A DNA stretch of 64,000 bases from Symsagittifera roscoffensis (taxonomy: Eukaryota > Xenacoelomorpha > Acoela > Convolutidae). Both the position numbers and the translations under genes were made by a program. Below, in pieces: positions 33,501 through 41,512 of the stretch; the first letter of the stretch is position 1, and every line of letters begins with the position of its first letter. The notes under the pieces were generated by a model, which made no database searches, was not told where the DNA came from, and worked only from the letters and a program-made list of their open reading frames with translations. The DNA lies in contig NC_087069.1 in the NCBI RefSeq assembly GCF_963678635.1, forward strand, positions 2,616,166 to 2,680,165. The letters are read 5' to 3'.

Positions 33501-35765
33501 TGCTCTCTTTTTTATTGCTATTTTCCTTAATTGTGGTGTTAAGGTCATCATTAAGATTTCTGTCATCTTTGTGTTTTTATAGTCGTGCGTATTTAGTGAA
33601 TATGCTTTTCGAACTAGTGTTTCGATTCGTACTGCTATTTGCTTGATGGTTTCGTTTGGTAATCTGCGAATTTCATTACATAAAACTCTTTGTTGTTGTT
33701 TGTTTCTTTCTGAGTCAAACATTTTTGAAAATTCCTGTGTAAACCTTTTCCAGTTTGATTTTATTTCTAGAGGTAGTACTGAAAACCATTTTTGGGCTGC
33801 GCCATCTAAGGTTGTTTGTATTAACGCTGTGCGTCGATGTATCCAGTTTTGATGTAGTGGCGTATTAATTGGTTCAGGTCCAATATTTAAAATCAGGTTT
33901 GCTGTTACTGCATTTAAATAATCTTCTACAGAGTATTCAGGGTCTGTTCCTGTGAAAACCATTAAAGGTTTGTTTGATGTTATTGATGATCCACCCATAA
34001 GGTATGGATTCATTGTCATTTGTAATGATTCTGCTGCATTTGGCATTTGAGAAAAATTTGAAAGTTGGTTTCTTGTTATTTCATGTTGTTGGAGATAATA
34101 TGGGAGTGGTATTTCATTTTGCATTTGTGATGGTTGATACGAGTGTGCAGTCATTGGATTTTGTTGTTGAATTGGTTGAAAAGGTTGTGTATTAATTAGA
34201 TTTTGTTGTTGAATTGGTTGTTGATGTTGTGCATCTATTGGTTGTGGAGAAAAATTTCTATGATTTGTACGTGTTCTCTGTATTCCTTGTCTACGATATT
34301 CTTGAGTATTTGGTGCAAATATATCTGGTTGTAAGAAATCATCATCTGAGGATAAATAATCCATTTGATAAGATGTCTGTTTTTTATTTTTATTTTGTTG
34401 AAAAAATGGGTAATTTTCACTGTGATCCTGTGGAGGATTTGTTTGGAAATTTATTGAATTAGGTTGGGTCATTGGGTTATCCCAATTTCGAGATCTTGTA
34501 TATTGGTTAAAATTTCTTTGTGGTTGATTATATGTTTTTGATGGATGTGTATAATTATAATTATGGTCTGCAAAGTTGTTTCTAGTGAATGTTTTGCGTG
34601 TTTTTGATGGTATTGTCATGGGTCTGTATGTTTGGTAATCCATATGTGAATATTTAGGAGCAACCGAAGGTTTAACGGTTGATTGTAAGGTTACCTGTGT
34701 TTGTGAAGGATTTGTATTTCTTGGTGTTGTTAAATTTGGGCGTATTGGTGAAATACTTTGTTGTGTAGTTGTTGTGTGTACAATTTCTTCATTTATGAAG
34801 TGTGATGGTGTCTGGATATCTTGTTGAGTAAGATTCCTAGTTCCATTGAGGTTTTCATTGTGTATGACTGTAGAGTTTAAACTATTATTTTGTGTATCGG
34901 GCAAAAATGTATTATAGTTTAATGGTGTTGCATCAATGGTTAATGGTATTACTTTTACATAATCTCTTATGTAAGATATCGTACTTATTGCTTGACTTGA
35001 GATTGATTGTGGGAAGCTTATAAATGCGGGATGAGACCATTCGGGGTCCCAAACATAATCTGATTGTTCTGTGATAGCGGTATCATCGTTCGAGTTTTGG
35101 GGTCTAAAATTTTTTCTTGCTTGTGCAATTAAATCAATATTGTGTGTGAAATAATCTATTATGAACCATGCCAAAATTTTTTGTAGATCGTGTTTTGTAT
35201 GTTGTGAAACGTCGTCTTTCGTGAAATTTTCTTTAATGATGTTTAAATAACTAGAGAGTAGTGTGATTTCATGTCGTACTCTTAAATGTTTAGATGTTTC
35301 TGTCGGTGAGACATTTGTTATTGGGATTTCGTTTTCTAATATCGAAATATAACTATATATTATTGCGAAAACTTCATTGGTGAATATGGAGTTTGCTCTT
35401 TGTGAGTTATGATATTGGATGCTTTTTATATATTCTGAAAAAACTTTTGAAAATTCTAAATCAAGATCGTCTGTTTGAATTGTATATTTTCTATTATTAT
35501 GGTTTGGTGAGGTGAATTCTATGGAGTAGATTCCATACTGTTGTGTTATGTTGCATATATCTTTTAAGTAGTGGTCTATGATTTGTCTTTTGATTTTTAC
35601 ATCTGGGAACTCTGTTTTACATGGACTGATTCCGGGTTCAAATAAATTTAATAGTAAATTTTTGCAAAATATATGCTGTCCTCTATCAGTGGTTGCATCT
35701 ATTATAAAAGGAAAGATTTCATCATCATCTGGACTTTCTTCACCTGGGGTGTGCGTTGAGCTCAT
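27543..35765 (-). CDS. Gag-Pol polyprotein, 2740 residues (copy A)
   Basis: A single uninterrupted frame. Residues 1-590 are an unusual N-terminal extension: an acidic, helix-rich start followed by a Q/N/P-rich tract. A retrotransposon Gag domain lies at about 600-800 (GAAQKWFSVLPLEIKSNW). A CX2CX4HX4C zinc knuckle is at about 842-855, followed by an S/N/R/Y-rich tract to about 1090. The aspartic protease is at about 1225 (DSGAES). Reverse transcriptase has catalytic YLDD near 1737. RNase H includes CDASNFGIGAALLQ and TDHKP. Integrase has an HHCC finger at 2240-2300 and D, D, E near 2320, 2380 and 2417, followed by a GPY-type module (RKGPYQII). Gypsy Gag-Pol is usually near 1500 residues, so this is nearly double. 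All catalytic residues are present, so it looks functional. Confidence 0.96.
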   Translation of the reverse strand: MSSTHTPGEESPDDDEIFPFIIDATTDRGQHIFCKNLLLNLFEPGISPCKTEFPDVKIKRQIIDHYLKDICNITQQYGIYSIEFTSPNHNNRKYTIQTDDLDLEFSKVFSEYIKSIQYHNSQRANSIFTNEVFAIIYSYISILENEIPITNVSPTETSKHLRVRHEITLLSSYLNIIKENFTKDDVSQHTKHDLQKILAWFIIDYFTHNIDLIAQARKNFRPQNSNDDTAITEQSDYVWDPEWSHPAFISFPQSISSQAISTISYIRDYVKVIPLTIDATPLNYNTFLPDTQNNSLNSTVIHNENLNGTRNLTQQDIQTPSHFINEEIVHTTTTQQSISPIRPNLTTPRNTNPSQTQVTLQSTVKPSVAPKYSHMDYQTYRPMTIPSKTRKTFTRNNFADHNYNYTHPSKTYNQPQRNFNQYTRSRNWDNPMTQPNSINFQTNPPQDHSENYPFFQQNKNKKQTSYQMDYLSSDDDFLQPDIFAPNTQEYRRQGIQRTRTNHRNFSPQPIDAQHQQPIQQQNLINTQPFQPIQQQNPMTAHSYQPSQMQNEIPLPYYLQQHEITRNQLSNFSQMPNAAESLQMTMNPYLMGGSSITSNKPLMVFTGTDPEYSVEDYLNAVTANLILNIGPEPINTPLHQNWIHRRTALIQTTLDGAAQKWFSVLPLEIKSNWKRFTQEFSKMFDSERNKQQQRVLCNEIRRLPNETIKQIAVRIETLVRKAYSLNTHDYKNTKMTEILMMTLTPQLRKIAIKKRASHPSSIREPDLDFRKLVDKLEQAEITMKLEETENLKLQYVNSIETTPTNINNIQESETDLVEKITEILNIYEKNPNFKGKPSFKKWCNYCRRYGHSISECRQKQQDNQNKPQKYKEPNKSFYQYMKKDQNLPNKTVYSNNSSGKPLPNNTNYTRNQSPYNSSYRGRSPERRNTNNSSQNHYNRPNSRNNYSRSNSNTQRFVSRSNSQSRNNYYPNNQSRNSSYNRNRNYSYNRNRSYSNNRNQNYPNNQSRNNSYNRSNYNRPNNNYQNRSRNNSQNRHSSYNNRYRNYSQSPHRNNNNYNNSNNRHRSSTPKHQRQINQVQSNPETTSDPPGIDDTVTNTLQLNQINCTSSDSESDTENTLSINMIKVENDYESVIYEQPFSSHIYENQSEFLQNYYTTPINSTPTTQETNEINTTNQTNKNTKTKCLNTNHIYQNIQKEQPKEKIWTIPFLLESPRNKEFQPPDLEIDFLIDSGAESNIINIPTWNEIKTLHPKLTPLETSSKLATAQGSTLINYGKIQLFLLPTRTMEQSKILNKPFKQIFHITDIKYNIIGIPFISKYIPTINILNSKILIKDKYTKTKETSLTFFQRLNKQPPFFSKFYPIFNQQRKHLKPLSGNIYNFSIKQVHQYDKEQNKQKFYMSEFEFKPIHKFFKITISSIKYLKNSNSDIISLHVYNNTPYQVTLPLGLLGYCETNATISPIHEKAYRVNNILQLLDICQSTILNEELSINNIISNENRNTDYFTKTPYFKPTFNISNYTEDQQKFLTMFNFQHSQITQDEFEKLAKQLIKYSSVYATSKFDVGKISSSLHLPLKPDAVFKKQRASKVPIHLHDKVNRLLDILEQYNIISPVNKEEQPKGNTFINPVIILAKGESLKIVLDARYLNSLIDESKCNWPIEPIQNILTKINGKYFTTADMNSAYNQMPLDEQSRRLTQFVIGNQQYEFNRLFYGISIGPAAFSAFMSKIFRPLILKKNAITYLDDVFMQSQTKDEMFNVLEKYHQILQNENLKAAPDKSHFFLTRVKFLGHNIERKTITPLKSRIDAIQKLQPPTNKKKIQEFLGMLNFLSKYVYKMQLYLRPFYNILRQQNNFEWNTEHQTRFEEIKKLLTEQISNTIPDSNQPFYAMCDASNFGIGAALLQSHNGTNKMNLISANSRLFTQAELRLSTLMRECTAIIYTLTEYEFLILGSKHPTVLFTDHKPIIFLFTQKSNPNHRVYRFQLILMKFPNLHIVWTAGKNLALPDTLSRNTPPELLTRKTTVEIPKNIKFYLAENETSPRLECKYAVKTDIEQSQINNLQHFPLYLDCQNNHYEVDLLGTSTFKPIPYSQWIKNNTQQKRTKQHPPKKDHFPLIEKEDLTDKINLSGPQTNDSKYTINQVFDLHDPLDTIPLSKFEIENIFLPPTETITISTLKQYQNLDPIIRQLKSWHKYKTKPVKADSTILGNKTLLRYFRKFNNTTINENTDLLEYNLNESTVPCLPLSMILIAFNISHTQNIKGHSGSEKTYSNFIQNFYFPNAPIWIKVLCNDCIVCQLNKPYPNQKQIAQKQDFKGQSLYFNHRISFDTKGPISPSSEGNSYIMVIVDAFTHYVALNPVPHCNAYYAYTTLYEHWIAKFGLPEILVTDNGTEFINNEIITLCHLYNIKHKPRTSHAPWTNGLVEGMNRSLQEYIRCIINGNDTKYTEWSADVKLFPLAYNSQITTTLGMSPYEMVFNQKPRKPIMFTANSHKNAQGYCQPNKDSICYNLPLHTHDEDHFHHPQILKLASGTHTEWILNRDKKHNEIYQKITKKLLQRQIINEQINSRFTPASDLKIGTFVLIPNFNTQKGISKKLQPLRKGPYQIIAKPTDVTYKITDSNKKEIVQHRNNLLPYYPKEYALRELTQLYSFTGLKIIQNEPHLKNTEQNDNPTENQNTKPIATKNNTQNHKESPKQRKNRKMTEQIIPQEQIDKSENRKTTRLRNQPRKNYKIFIPQSKILKKVEFQK

Positions 35766-36207
35766 TTTTTCGTTCGATGACTGTTAATATGTAATTATTA
35801 ATGTGTCGAATTGGTTGATTCCAATTGTATAAATGTACTGGTTTGTGTTTATACTGCTTTTTTATTCTTCTTTTTCCTCTTTTTGATGAATTTGAAGTTG
35901 TTTCTGAGTCAGAAAAATATAATTGATCGTGAAGTGGGCAATTTTTATCTATTGATTCTTTTAGTTTGTAAAGTTCGTCTAAACTGTTGGTTTCTGATTC
36001 TGAAAATGCGTTTCGATTTTTTGAAAATCTTTTTCGTGTTATTTGTCTTTGTTTCGTTATTATTTTTCTTTTTAGTGTTTGTCGTTTTGTTCGAATGTAT
36101 CCAACTGTTTGTGTATGAGGTGTGATTACAAGGTCGTATTTTTTGTTATCTATTTCACAATTGTGTAAAACGATTGTTTGCTTATTTCCTAGGTTTTTAA
36201 ATGACAT
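35740..36207 (-). CDS. 155-residue basic ORF preceding Gag-Pol (copy A)
   Basis: The product is 155 residues, rich in lysine and arginine (IRTKRQTLKRKIITKQRQ, KRGKRRIKKQYKHK), with an acidic middle around SESETNSLDELYKLKESID. No known domain is recognised. Its 3' end overlaps the Gag-Pol start by 26 nt in a different frame, so Gag-Pol may be reached by reinitiation, frameshifting or splicing. In copy B its first 88 or so residues are fused in frame to the protease, showing that the frame is retained there too. A nucleic-acid-binding or matrix-like role is possible but unproven. Confidence 0.75.
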   Translation of the reverse strand: MSFKNLGNKQTIVLHNCEIDNKKYDLVITPHTQTVGYIRTKRQTLKRKIITKQRQITRKRFSKNRNAFSESETNSLDELYKLKESIDKNCPLHDQLYFSDSETTSNSSKRGKRRIKKQYKHKPVHLYNWNQPIRHINNYILTVIERKNELNAHPR

Positions 36208-37140
36208 AAGGTTTAGGATGACGGATGCAAAAGGTTGTTAAATGATTTCTATTTTCCTAAACTGTTAGTTCTTACGATTTTTTGGTTAGCTTAACCTGGG
36301 TCTATTTGTTCAGGGTTGGAGAGAAAAGTATATCGATTCCGAAGAATGATTTTTTACTTTCTCGTGGCTAGTATAAGTTAAGGTGTTAACTTACTTAATC
36401 TTACTTAGGGGTAGTGATTGTGTTCAAGGGTTGGAGAATAGTAAATCGATCCACAAGGTTCAGGTATAATTAGAACGCGAGTAGTTCGTTAGATACTATT
36501 TTAAACTTACTAAGTCTAAGATTTATCCTGGGTCTGGTAAGAGGGGGGGTCAAGTGAAGGATGAATAACCGAAGTTCTTCACTGTTTATCCTAATTTGAA
36601 TGATTAGTTTTGTTTAAAAATTTCTATTAGTCTTAGGTCTTTAGAAAGGGTTGGGTAGTGAATCGACGTTTGAGGTCGTTAGACACTAATTAAGTGGGTG
36701 GGGGAGAACAAAGTAGTTCTGTTTGATCCAAGGATAAGCCTTGATGATCAAATTTGAAATTTAATTAAGTAGAAAATGATTTAAGATCCAAGGATAAGCC
36801 TTGATGATCTGGTTTTAAAATTAAGTGAATTTAAGTTTTAATAAAATTTTAAATGTGTGTAAAGGAAAGATTTAGTATTTTGATGATATTAGTGGGTTTA
36901 TGATTGCTGTTATGTTTTAGATGATGGAGCTGGAACAACAGGATGATTTATGATTACTAACCATTTATTGTCATGCTACTAATTTTTATTTTTTATTTTT
37001 CAATAAATATTTTTCAAACATGTTTTGTATATTACTGCAGAGTTTTAGGAAAACGATCTTAGATCTTTTTATCAATCGTTATTGTATATTAATAATTTTG
37101 TTTAGCGCCTGAAATGATTTTGAACATTGACTTCAAAATT
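36208..37140 (-). other. Leader region of copy A, no ORF
   Basis: This is about 930 nt between the 77-residue ORF and the 155-residue ORF. Nearly the same sequence is present in copy B (1507-2439). Apart from the tandem stem-loops I see no coding capacity. Its length and conservation suggest a structured leader. Confidence 0.6.
36725..36809 (-). promoter_or_regulatory. Tandem stem-loops in the leader of copy A
   Basis: Two identical 25-nt units at 36725-36749 and 36785-36809, spaced 60 bp, each contain CAAGG-ATAAG-CCTTG, a 5-bp stem with a 5-nt loop, flanked by GATC on both sides. Both units are conserved in copy B (2025-2049 and 2085-2109). Their place between the leader ORF and the coding region suits a packaging or translation signal. 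That role is inferred. Confidence 0.55.
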
Positions 37141-37374
37141 TTATGTTTGCAAATGAAAATCTAAATTCATTGCTAGTAGTATTCTAAATACAAAAGTTTG
37201 TGTTGGCTTTTGCCGAACTATCATATAGCTATATGGCAAGTTTCTACTTTGTCGTATGTCGTCTCTGGTTCGAGGTCTTCTTCCAATTCCGGGTAGTTCT
37301 GTTATGGTTCGGAATATTGGCTCTGATCTATTGAGTCGTAGAGACATTTCGATTAAATTATTGTCGTATAACAT
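37141..37374 (-). CDS. Conserved 77-residue leader ORF of copy A
   Basis: This is the first ATG ORF of the element's transcript, starting about 90 nt inside the 5' LTR. The product is basic, arginine-rich in the middle (GIGRRPRTRDDIRQSRNL), and has no recognised domain. The copy at 2440-2673 has the same length. By eye there are roughly nine base differences but only three amino-acid differences, two of them conservative, which suggests selection for the protein. It could be a small accessory protein or could donate a start codon and splice donor to the downstream ORFs that lack a methionine. Function is unknown. Confidence 0.6.
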   Translation of the reverse strand: MLYDNNLIEMSLRLNRSEPIFRTITELPGIGRRPRTRDDIRQSRNLPYSYMIVRQKPTQTFVFRILLAMNLDFHLQT

Positions 37375-37439
37375 TTTGTAAATGTTTTTGTCTTATTTCT
37401 AATCTATTTTGGTTAATTCTAAGCTATTAAGGTCTTGTT

Positions 37440-37459
37440 CGAGACTTATGGTCGCACCA
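37440..37459 (-). promoter_or_regulatory. Primer-binding site of copy A
   Basis: Two bases inside the 5' LTR, the minus strand reads TGGTGCGACCATAAGTC. This starts with the TGG expected to pair with a tRNA 3' CCA end. The same site is present in copy B (2741-2759). I could not assign the tRNA species. Confidence 0.7.
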
Positions 37460-37461
37460 GA

Positions 37462-37871
37462 TGAGTTAGGACCGAGTTGGTTAACTCATAGAGTAATTTC
37501 GGATAGGGTACACCGTCTGCTCGTCACGCTATCTTATTTTCGGCCGGATAGATTCGTGCAACTTCTTAGTCTAATACCGATCCTAATCTTACTCTTATAC
37601 TATCTAGTCTCAGGTTGTTTAACTAGTCTCTGCTAGGCTCAATAGATCTAGGGTATACTGGTTTATTGCGGCTGCTGAAGTGCTCGGGAGAGTCCAACTA
37701 ATTTCTAAGTTAAATTCAAATCTCTCTGGTGCTGAAATTACAAGTAACTTCAGCACTTACAAATAAGTGGGTTGTTAGTTTGATGGATCATGATTGGTTA
37801 ATATTAAATACTTTACATTGGTAAAATATCTAAATTATCCAATCATAAAATGTAGTTTAGATCAGGTTCCA
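37462..37871 (-). repeat. 5' LTR of copy A
   Basis: This 410-bp LTR is TGGAACCTGATC... to ...CTAACTCA in element orientation. It contains two CCAAT motifs, an AATAAA polyadenylation signal, a TATAAGA motif, and an 8-bp stem (GTGCTGAA/TTCAGCAC) with a 12-nt loop. By eye it is identical to the 3' LTR at 18966-19375. Confidence 0.96.
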
Positions 37872-38093
37872 GTTCCCTGATTGAAACATCTAGATACCTT
37901 TTTGCTAATTACAAGACGCAATACGAGTCCACAAGTTGATTAAATGGAAATGAAAAAATGTACGACCCGGTACCAACAACCCTGCTTAATGCAAGTGTAC
38001 AACTCAGGTGGCAAAAGTTGTTGTTTGAAGTGTTGTCTAGATTTCATTGGGATGTTAAAGAATGGCGCGTGGAAATGATGGAGTTGTACTGAC
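37872..38093. other. Host intron remnant right of copy A
   Basis: This starts with the target-site duplicate GTTC. Together with 18312-18965 it makes up an intron of only about 0.87 kb before the insertion. Confidence 0.7.
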
Positions 38094-38370
38094 ATGCGGC
38101 AGGTGGCTGGCTGGATGGCGAGTGTGTGGGTGTGTGTTGAGTAGTGTTGGTGGTGGTGCTGTGTCTCCACATGAGGAGGTCTGTGCGCATGAGGTGGTGA
38201 GAGACAAGAGTGTACCACTCCAGGGTGGGACCCAGACCACTGCCCACCTCATCCCGGAACTGCAGCTCCAAGAGACCCCGCCAACTGCCCATCTCCTCCA
38301 GCACACTCTCCGCCTCCTTCAACATCACTCCCCCACTCCCACTGCCCCCCTCCCCCTCCCCCACCCCACA
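38094..38370 (-). CDS. TRIP12: TRIP12 exon: HECT domain N-terminal part
   Basis: This 277-nt exon enters in phase 0. It has a glycine/glutamate-rich start, then MLKEAESVLEEMGSWRGLLE and FRDEVGSGLGPTLEWYTLVS, the opening of the TRIP12 HECT domain ([24 protein letters not shown]). It ends in a threonine/serine/proline-rich stretch and leaves in phase 1 at GCAT/GTCAGT, which joins to the next exon as a phenylalanine codon. The following intron is 19.8 kb and is almost entirely the giant LTR element. Confidence 0.93.
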
Positions 38371-38712
38371 CTGTCTCGTCACGATACGCTACACATCAAC
38401 ACACACACACATCAGGACACTTTACAATACATCACAGCCATACTCTGTCTTCTGTCACCTAAAGTTAACTTGACCAACCAACCAATACGACTCTTTTCCA
38501 TTTCATTTCTCTATGCTGTTCCATTTCTCTGCATGCTGTCTGTTACGCGTAACTCAGCGCTGTAGAATATGATCAACAACCGCTCTCATAATGCTTAATT
38601 TCTCAGATAATATTTTATAAAGTATTTTCAAAACTGGTATTCATAAAATGGTGACATGAAAAGAAACAGGTCATTAATAAGGTGAACTATATCCTTAGTG
38701 GAATTATTCAAC
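38371..38712. other. Short intron
   Basis: 342 bp with a CA-rich microsatellite-like stretch (38398-38425). Nothing else. Confidence 0.6.
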
Positions 38713-38869
38713 CTTTTTTCTATCTAATCTGGGCGTGATGGTGTCCGAGGAGTCCTGTCTGTAAGGGTGGGAGGATGCAGTCCCCTGACCAGTACCCCCG
38801 TCCCCTCCCCTCTCTGATCCACCCCCCTCAGTTTGCGCCATCTCTTGCAGACGCAACAGGGCTCTGTCC
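38713..38869 (-). CDS. TRIP12: TRIP12 exon: region before HECT
   Basis: This 157-nt exon enters in phase 2 and leaves in phase 0. It completes the FDR codon and continues DRALLRLQEMAQ, matching DRAMQRLLDTNPE of TRIP12. A glycine-rich insert follows, then TPRLDRKK (APRLDRKK). The donor AAAAAG/GTTGAA is weak at +4 to +6, but the phase and the conserved end point leave little alternative. Confidence 0.92.
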
Positions 38870-38954
38870 CTACACAGCAACACAATCACTAATTATGTTA
38901 CTACTACACTAAAAACATGAGTGGAAGTAGCGTGTGAGAACAGAAGTTGATCAC

Positions 38955-39184
38955 CTGTCAAATGCAGTCACATATAGCAGCGTCCTCTTGGTTTCGAAGT
39001 CGAGTAGGAAGGGGAACTTGCGGGGGATGTGGTGAATCCAGGGGGGCATATCGCCCGTCATCACGCCCAGAGGATCCTGCAGCTGACGAGAGACCTTCGA
39101 CTGTAACTTGACACTGAGGAAACAGGAAGCAGGCACCGCCGGCGCGGAAGGGGACACCACACTGTGCAATATTGACTGCGGCTG
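38955..39184 (-). CDS. TRIP12: TRIP12 exon: region before HECT
   Basis: This is a 230-nt exon, phase 0 in and 2 out. Key matches are VSRQLQDPLGVMTGDMPPW (TRIP12: ANRQLQDPLVIMTGNIPTW) and LLYVTAFDR (LFYVTAFDR). The arginine codon of the last motif is split by the intron and completed by the next exon. The acceptor TTGTTGTTCCAG is followed by CAGCCG, so a 3-nt alternative acceptor (NAGNAG) is possible. Confidence 0.95.
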
Positions 39185-39232
39185 CTGGAACAACAATTTA
39201 CTTACTCAAACATAGCCAACAGATAGTTGGAA

Positions 39233-39626
39233 AAGAGTCAATAAACAGAAAACAAATAATGACTCCGAATTTCCAAAAAAATACATGCCTTTAAAGATCT
39301 GGAAATTTCTAGAACAATTTATGAGTAACACTTTTTTTGATTAAATTAACCCAATTTGCAAAAACTGGATCAATAGGTACAATTTTCATTCCACTGGGAA
39401 ATGCGATAACTAAATTTTACTTCTGAAACTAGAAGTCGATCACGTTTCGTGTGACTTTTGCTGTTCGATAGTGGAATTTGCTTTCCTTTTAACAATGGAA
39501 ATGCACTGAGCTTCGAGAAAGAAATCAAAAGTCACACCGCGAAAAAATAAATTTGAGCGTGAAAAATTTCTAATATTTTCCTCATCGCGACCTATATGAG
39601 AGCCTGAGCTACGTTCATCGACTCTT
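39233..39626. mobile_element. MITE family copy 1
   Basis: About 394 bp with inverted ends AAGAGTCAATAAAC and CGTTCATCGACTCTT. The interior shares TTTAACAATGGAAATG, AGAAGTCGATCACGTTT and CCTATATGAGAG with the other copies. No ORF. Confidence 0.75.
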
Positions 39627-39671
39627 AATCATTGCGCCAAGGATTGCACTGCATTTCATTAAGTTGGATAC

Positions 39672-40373
39672 CTGATACAGAGTTTTCCAGTGGGTGTTGA
39701 GAGAGTGAAGCACCCTGAGGAGCAGCAACACTTCGATCGAGGGGTCCTGCATGAAGGAAGAGGAGGAAGAGTGAACATGCACTTCCCTATTGGAACACTC
39801 CTTCTCCTTCTCCTTGTTCTTCTTGTCTGATACGTCTGCTGCTGCAGTTCCTGTTTGGTCACTCGTGCTCTTTCTCCTCTCACATTGCACTGCAGCTGCC
39901 ACACTCGCAATCAAATCCAGCTCCTCCTCCAGGGCACTCGTCTGCTGCTGCTCCTGCCGCAGTCCAGGCACCTGACCCTCATTCCACAGGTGGTCAGTGG
40001 AGTTGCGACTACTTCTCCCACTTTTACCACCCCCACTCGTCCTCTGGCTCTTCTCTCCTCCAGTTCCTGTTACTCCAGCTCCCCTACCACTCATCCAGCA
40101 ACTCAGGAGCTCACTCTGGTTAGCGTTGGAGGTCTCTGATCCGGCCGACTCTGTGGACGCCCACTCCTCTGCGGCTGCATAGTATATCGTGTGGGTTCTC
40201 AACCAGATGTTGGTTGTCCTGTGGGATGCCTGCTGTTTGTTGCGTCCTGCTCCATCCCCCATCCCGAACAGGGAGAAGTCGTGAGTGGTGCTGATTTGTG
40301 TGGAACTGCTGCTGATGTGTTGTTTGTGGCCTAGCTGGTGTATGGCCTGGTACACTGTCCAGTCGTATGGCAC
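39672..40373 (-). CDS. TRIP12: TRIP12 exon: region before HECT
   Basis: This is a 702-nt, phase 0-0 exon. It starts VPYDWTVYQAIHQ, matching LPYNMTVYQAVRQ of TRIP12. It then contains IWLRTHTIYY (IWTKTHTIWY), a long low-complexity insert rich in G, S, Q and E, LWNEGQVP, and near its end FMQDPSIEVLLLLRVLHSLNTHW, close to [23 protein letters not shown]. The insert makes this exon longer than the vertebrate equivalent. The donor is CAG/GTATCC. Confidence 0.94.
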
Positions 40374-41512
40374 CTAATCATCGCATCAATCGTCAAAAAC
40401 AAACACAGCTGCTCATTCAATCATTCGCACTGCAAACACTAAGTTTCCATAGCATCTTATGTTTTTGAGGACAGGAGAAAAAAAGGCGAAGAAGCGAAGA
40501 AAAGAATTTTGTCAGGAAATGGATTGATTGTATAGGAGGCTGTCAGATCGGTGGAAAAGACTACACAAACTAATATACCCAGTGACCACGGCAGGCGAGG
40601 CAACAGCGAGACCAAAAGCGGAAGAACAAAGTAATTGCAAACTGATGCATATCATCAACAGTTAAACATAGTCAACTGACAGTTGGAAAAGAGTCAATGA
40701 ACGCGAAGAAACTAAAAAAAAACATTTACAATTTTTTCAAAAAAAATCAAACTTGGAATTTTTAAGAGAAAAACAGATGGCCTTAAAGCTCTTTGAACTT
40801 CTAGAAAACTTATGATTGACAGTTTTTTGATAAATTAACCCAATTTGAGAAAACTGCATCAAAATATAAATTTTTTATTCCGCTGGAAATTTGAATCCAT
40901 TTTCGAAATTAGAATTCGATCACCTTTTTCGTGGCCTTTGCAATTTTGACGTTCAAAAGTGGAGTTTGTCTTCCTTTCAACAAAGAAAATGAATTGAACT
41001 TTAAAAGAAATCAAAAGTCAAACCGCGAAAATCAAAATTGAGCTTGAACAAACTTAAAACTTTTTTTTCCTGAAAAAAAAAAACATCACGACCTAAATTA
41101 GATTCTAAACAACGTTCATCGACTCTTAAAAAGAAAGCTTGATGTAATTTTCTCTAAATGTTAAAATTGATTTGTTTCTCAGGTTTAAACTCTTTCGCCT
41201 TCCAGGTTTTATCAAGATCGATACCTTTTTCGTAAAACTAATCTATATGGAGAAAACTGGGCCAATAGTTTTTTTTGTTGCATTGGTGAACCCAATTAAC
41301 ACCCACTTTCGAAACAAAAAATCACTAACTTTGTGCATTTTGCACATTTGTAATTGGAGAGCCTATCAAAATTAGTATATACGTATTGCAGCCTTTAGAA
41401 AAACTTTAGAGCCTGTCGACCAGAAACGAATGTGCTAAAATAGCAGCAAATATTAATCCTTGAGCGGCCGCCTTTCTCTCTCTCTCAATCATTCATTTAT
41501 TCATTCACTCAC
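40374..41512. other. Intron sequence, mostly MITE
   Basis: It holds MITE copy 2 (40689-41127). The flanks are AT-rich with no feature, apart from a TCTC tract near 41475-41485. Confidence 0.5.
40689..41127. mobile_element. MITE family copy 2
   Basis: 439 bp with ends AGAGTCAATGAACG and CGTTCATCGACTCTT. It has the same internal landmarks as copy 1 (CCTTAAAGCTCTTTGAA, TCCGCTGGAAAT, GAGTTTG.CTTCCTTT). Confidence 0.8.

Larger units (their letters stand above)
18966..37871 (-). mobile_element. Giant Ty3/Gypsy-type LTR retroelement with envelope-like genes (copy A), 18.9 kb
   Basis: The element is bounded by two 410-bp direct repeats (18966-19375 and 37462-37871) that look identical by eye and begin TG and end CA. 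It is flanked by the 4-bp direct repeat GTTC (18962-18965 and 37872-37875). In coding order, right to left, it holds the 5' LTR, a primer-binding site, a 77-residue ORF, a leader with tandem stem-loops, a 155-residue ORF, a 2740-residue Gag-Pol, a cluster of at least seven further ORFs including a glycoprotein-like one, a 1.6-kb 3' non-coding part and the 3' LTR. Matching LTRs, an intact target duplication and an uninterrupted Gag-Pol indicate a recent insertion. Usual Gypsy elements are 5-8 kb. It lies in the sense direction within a host intron. Confidence 0.96.
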
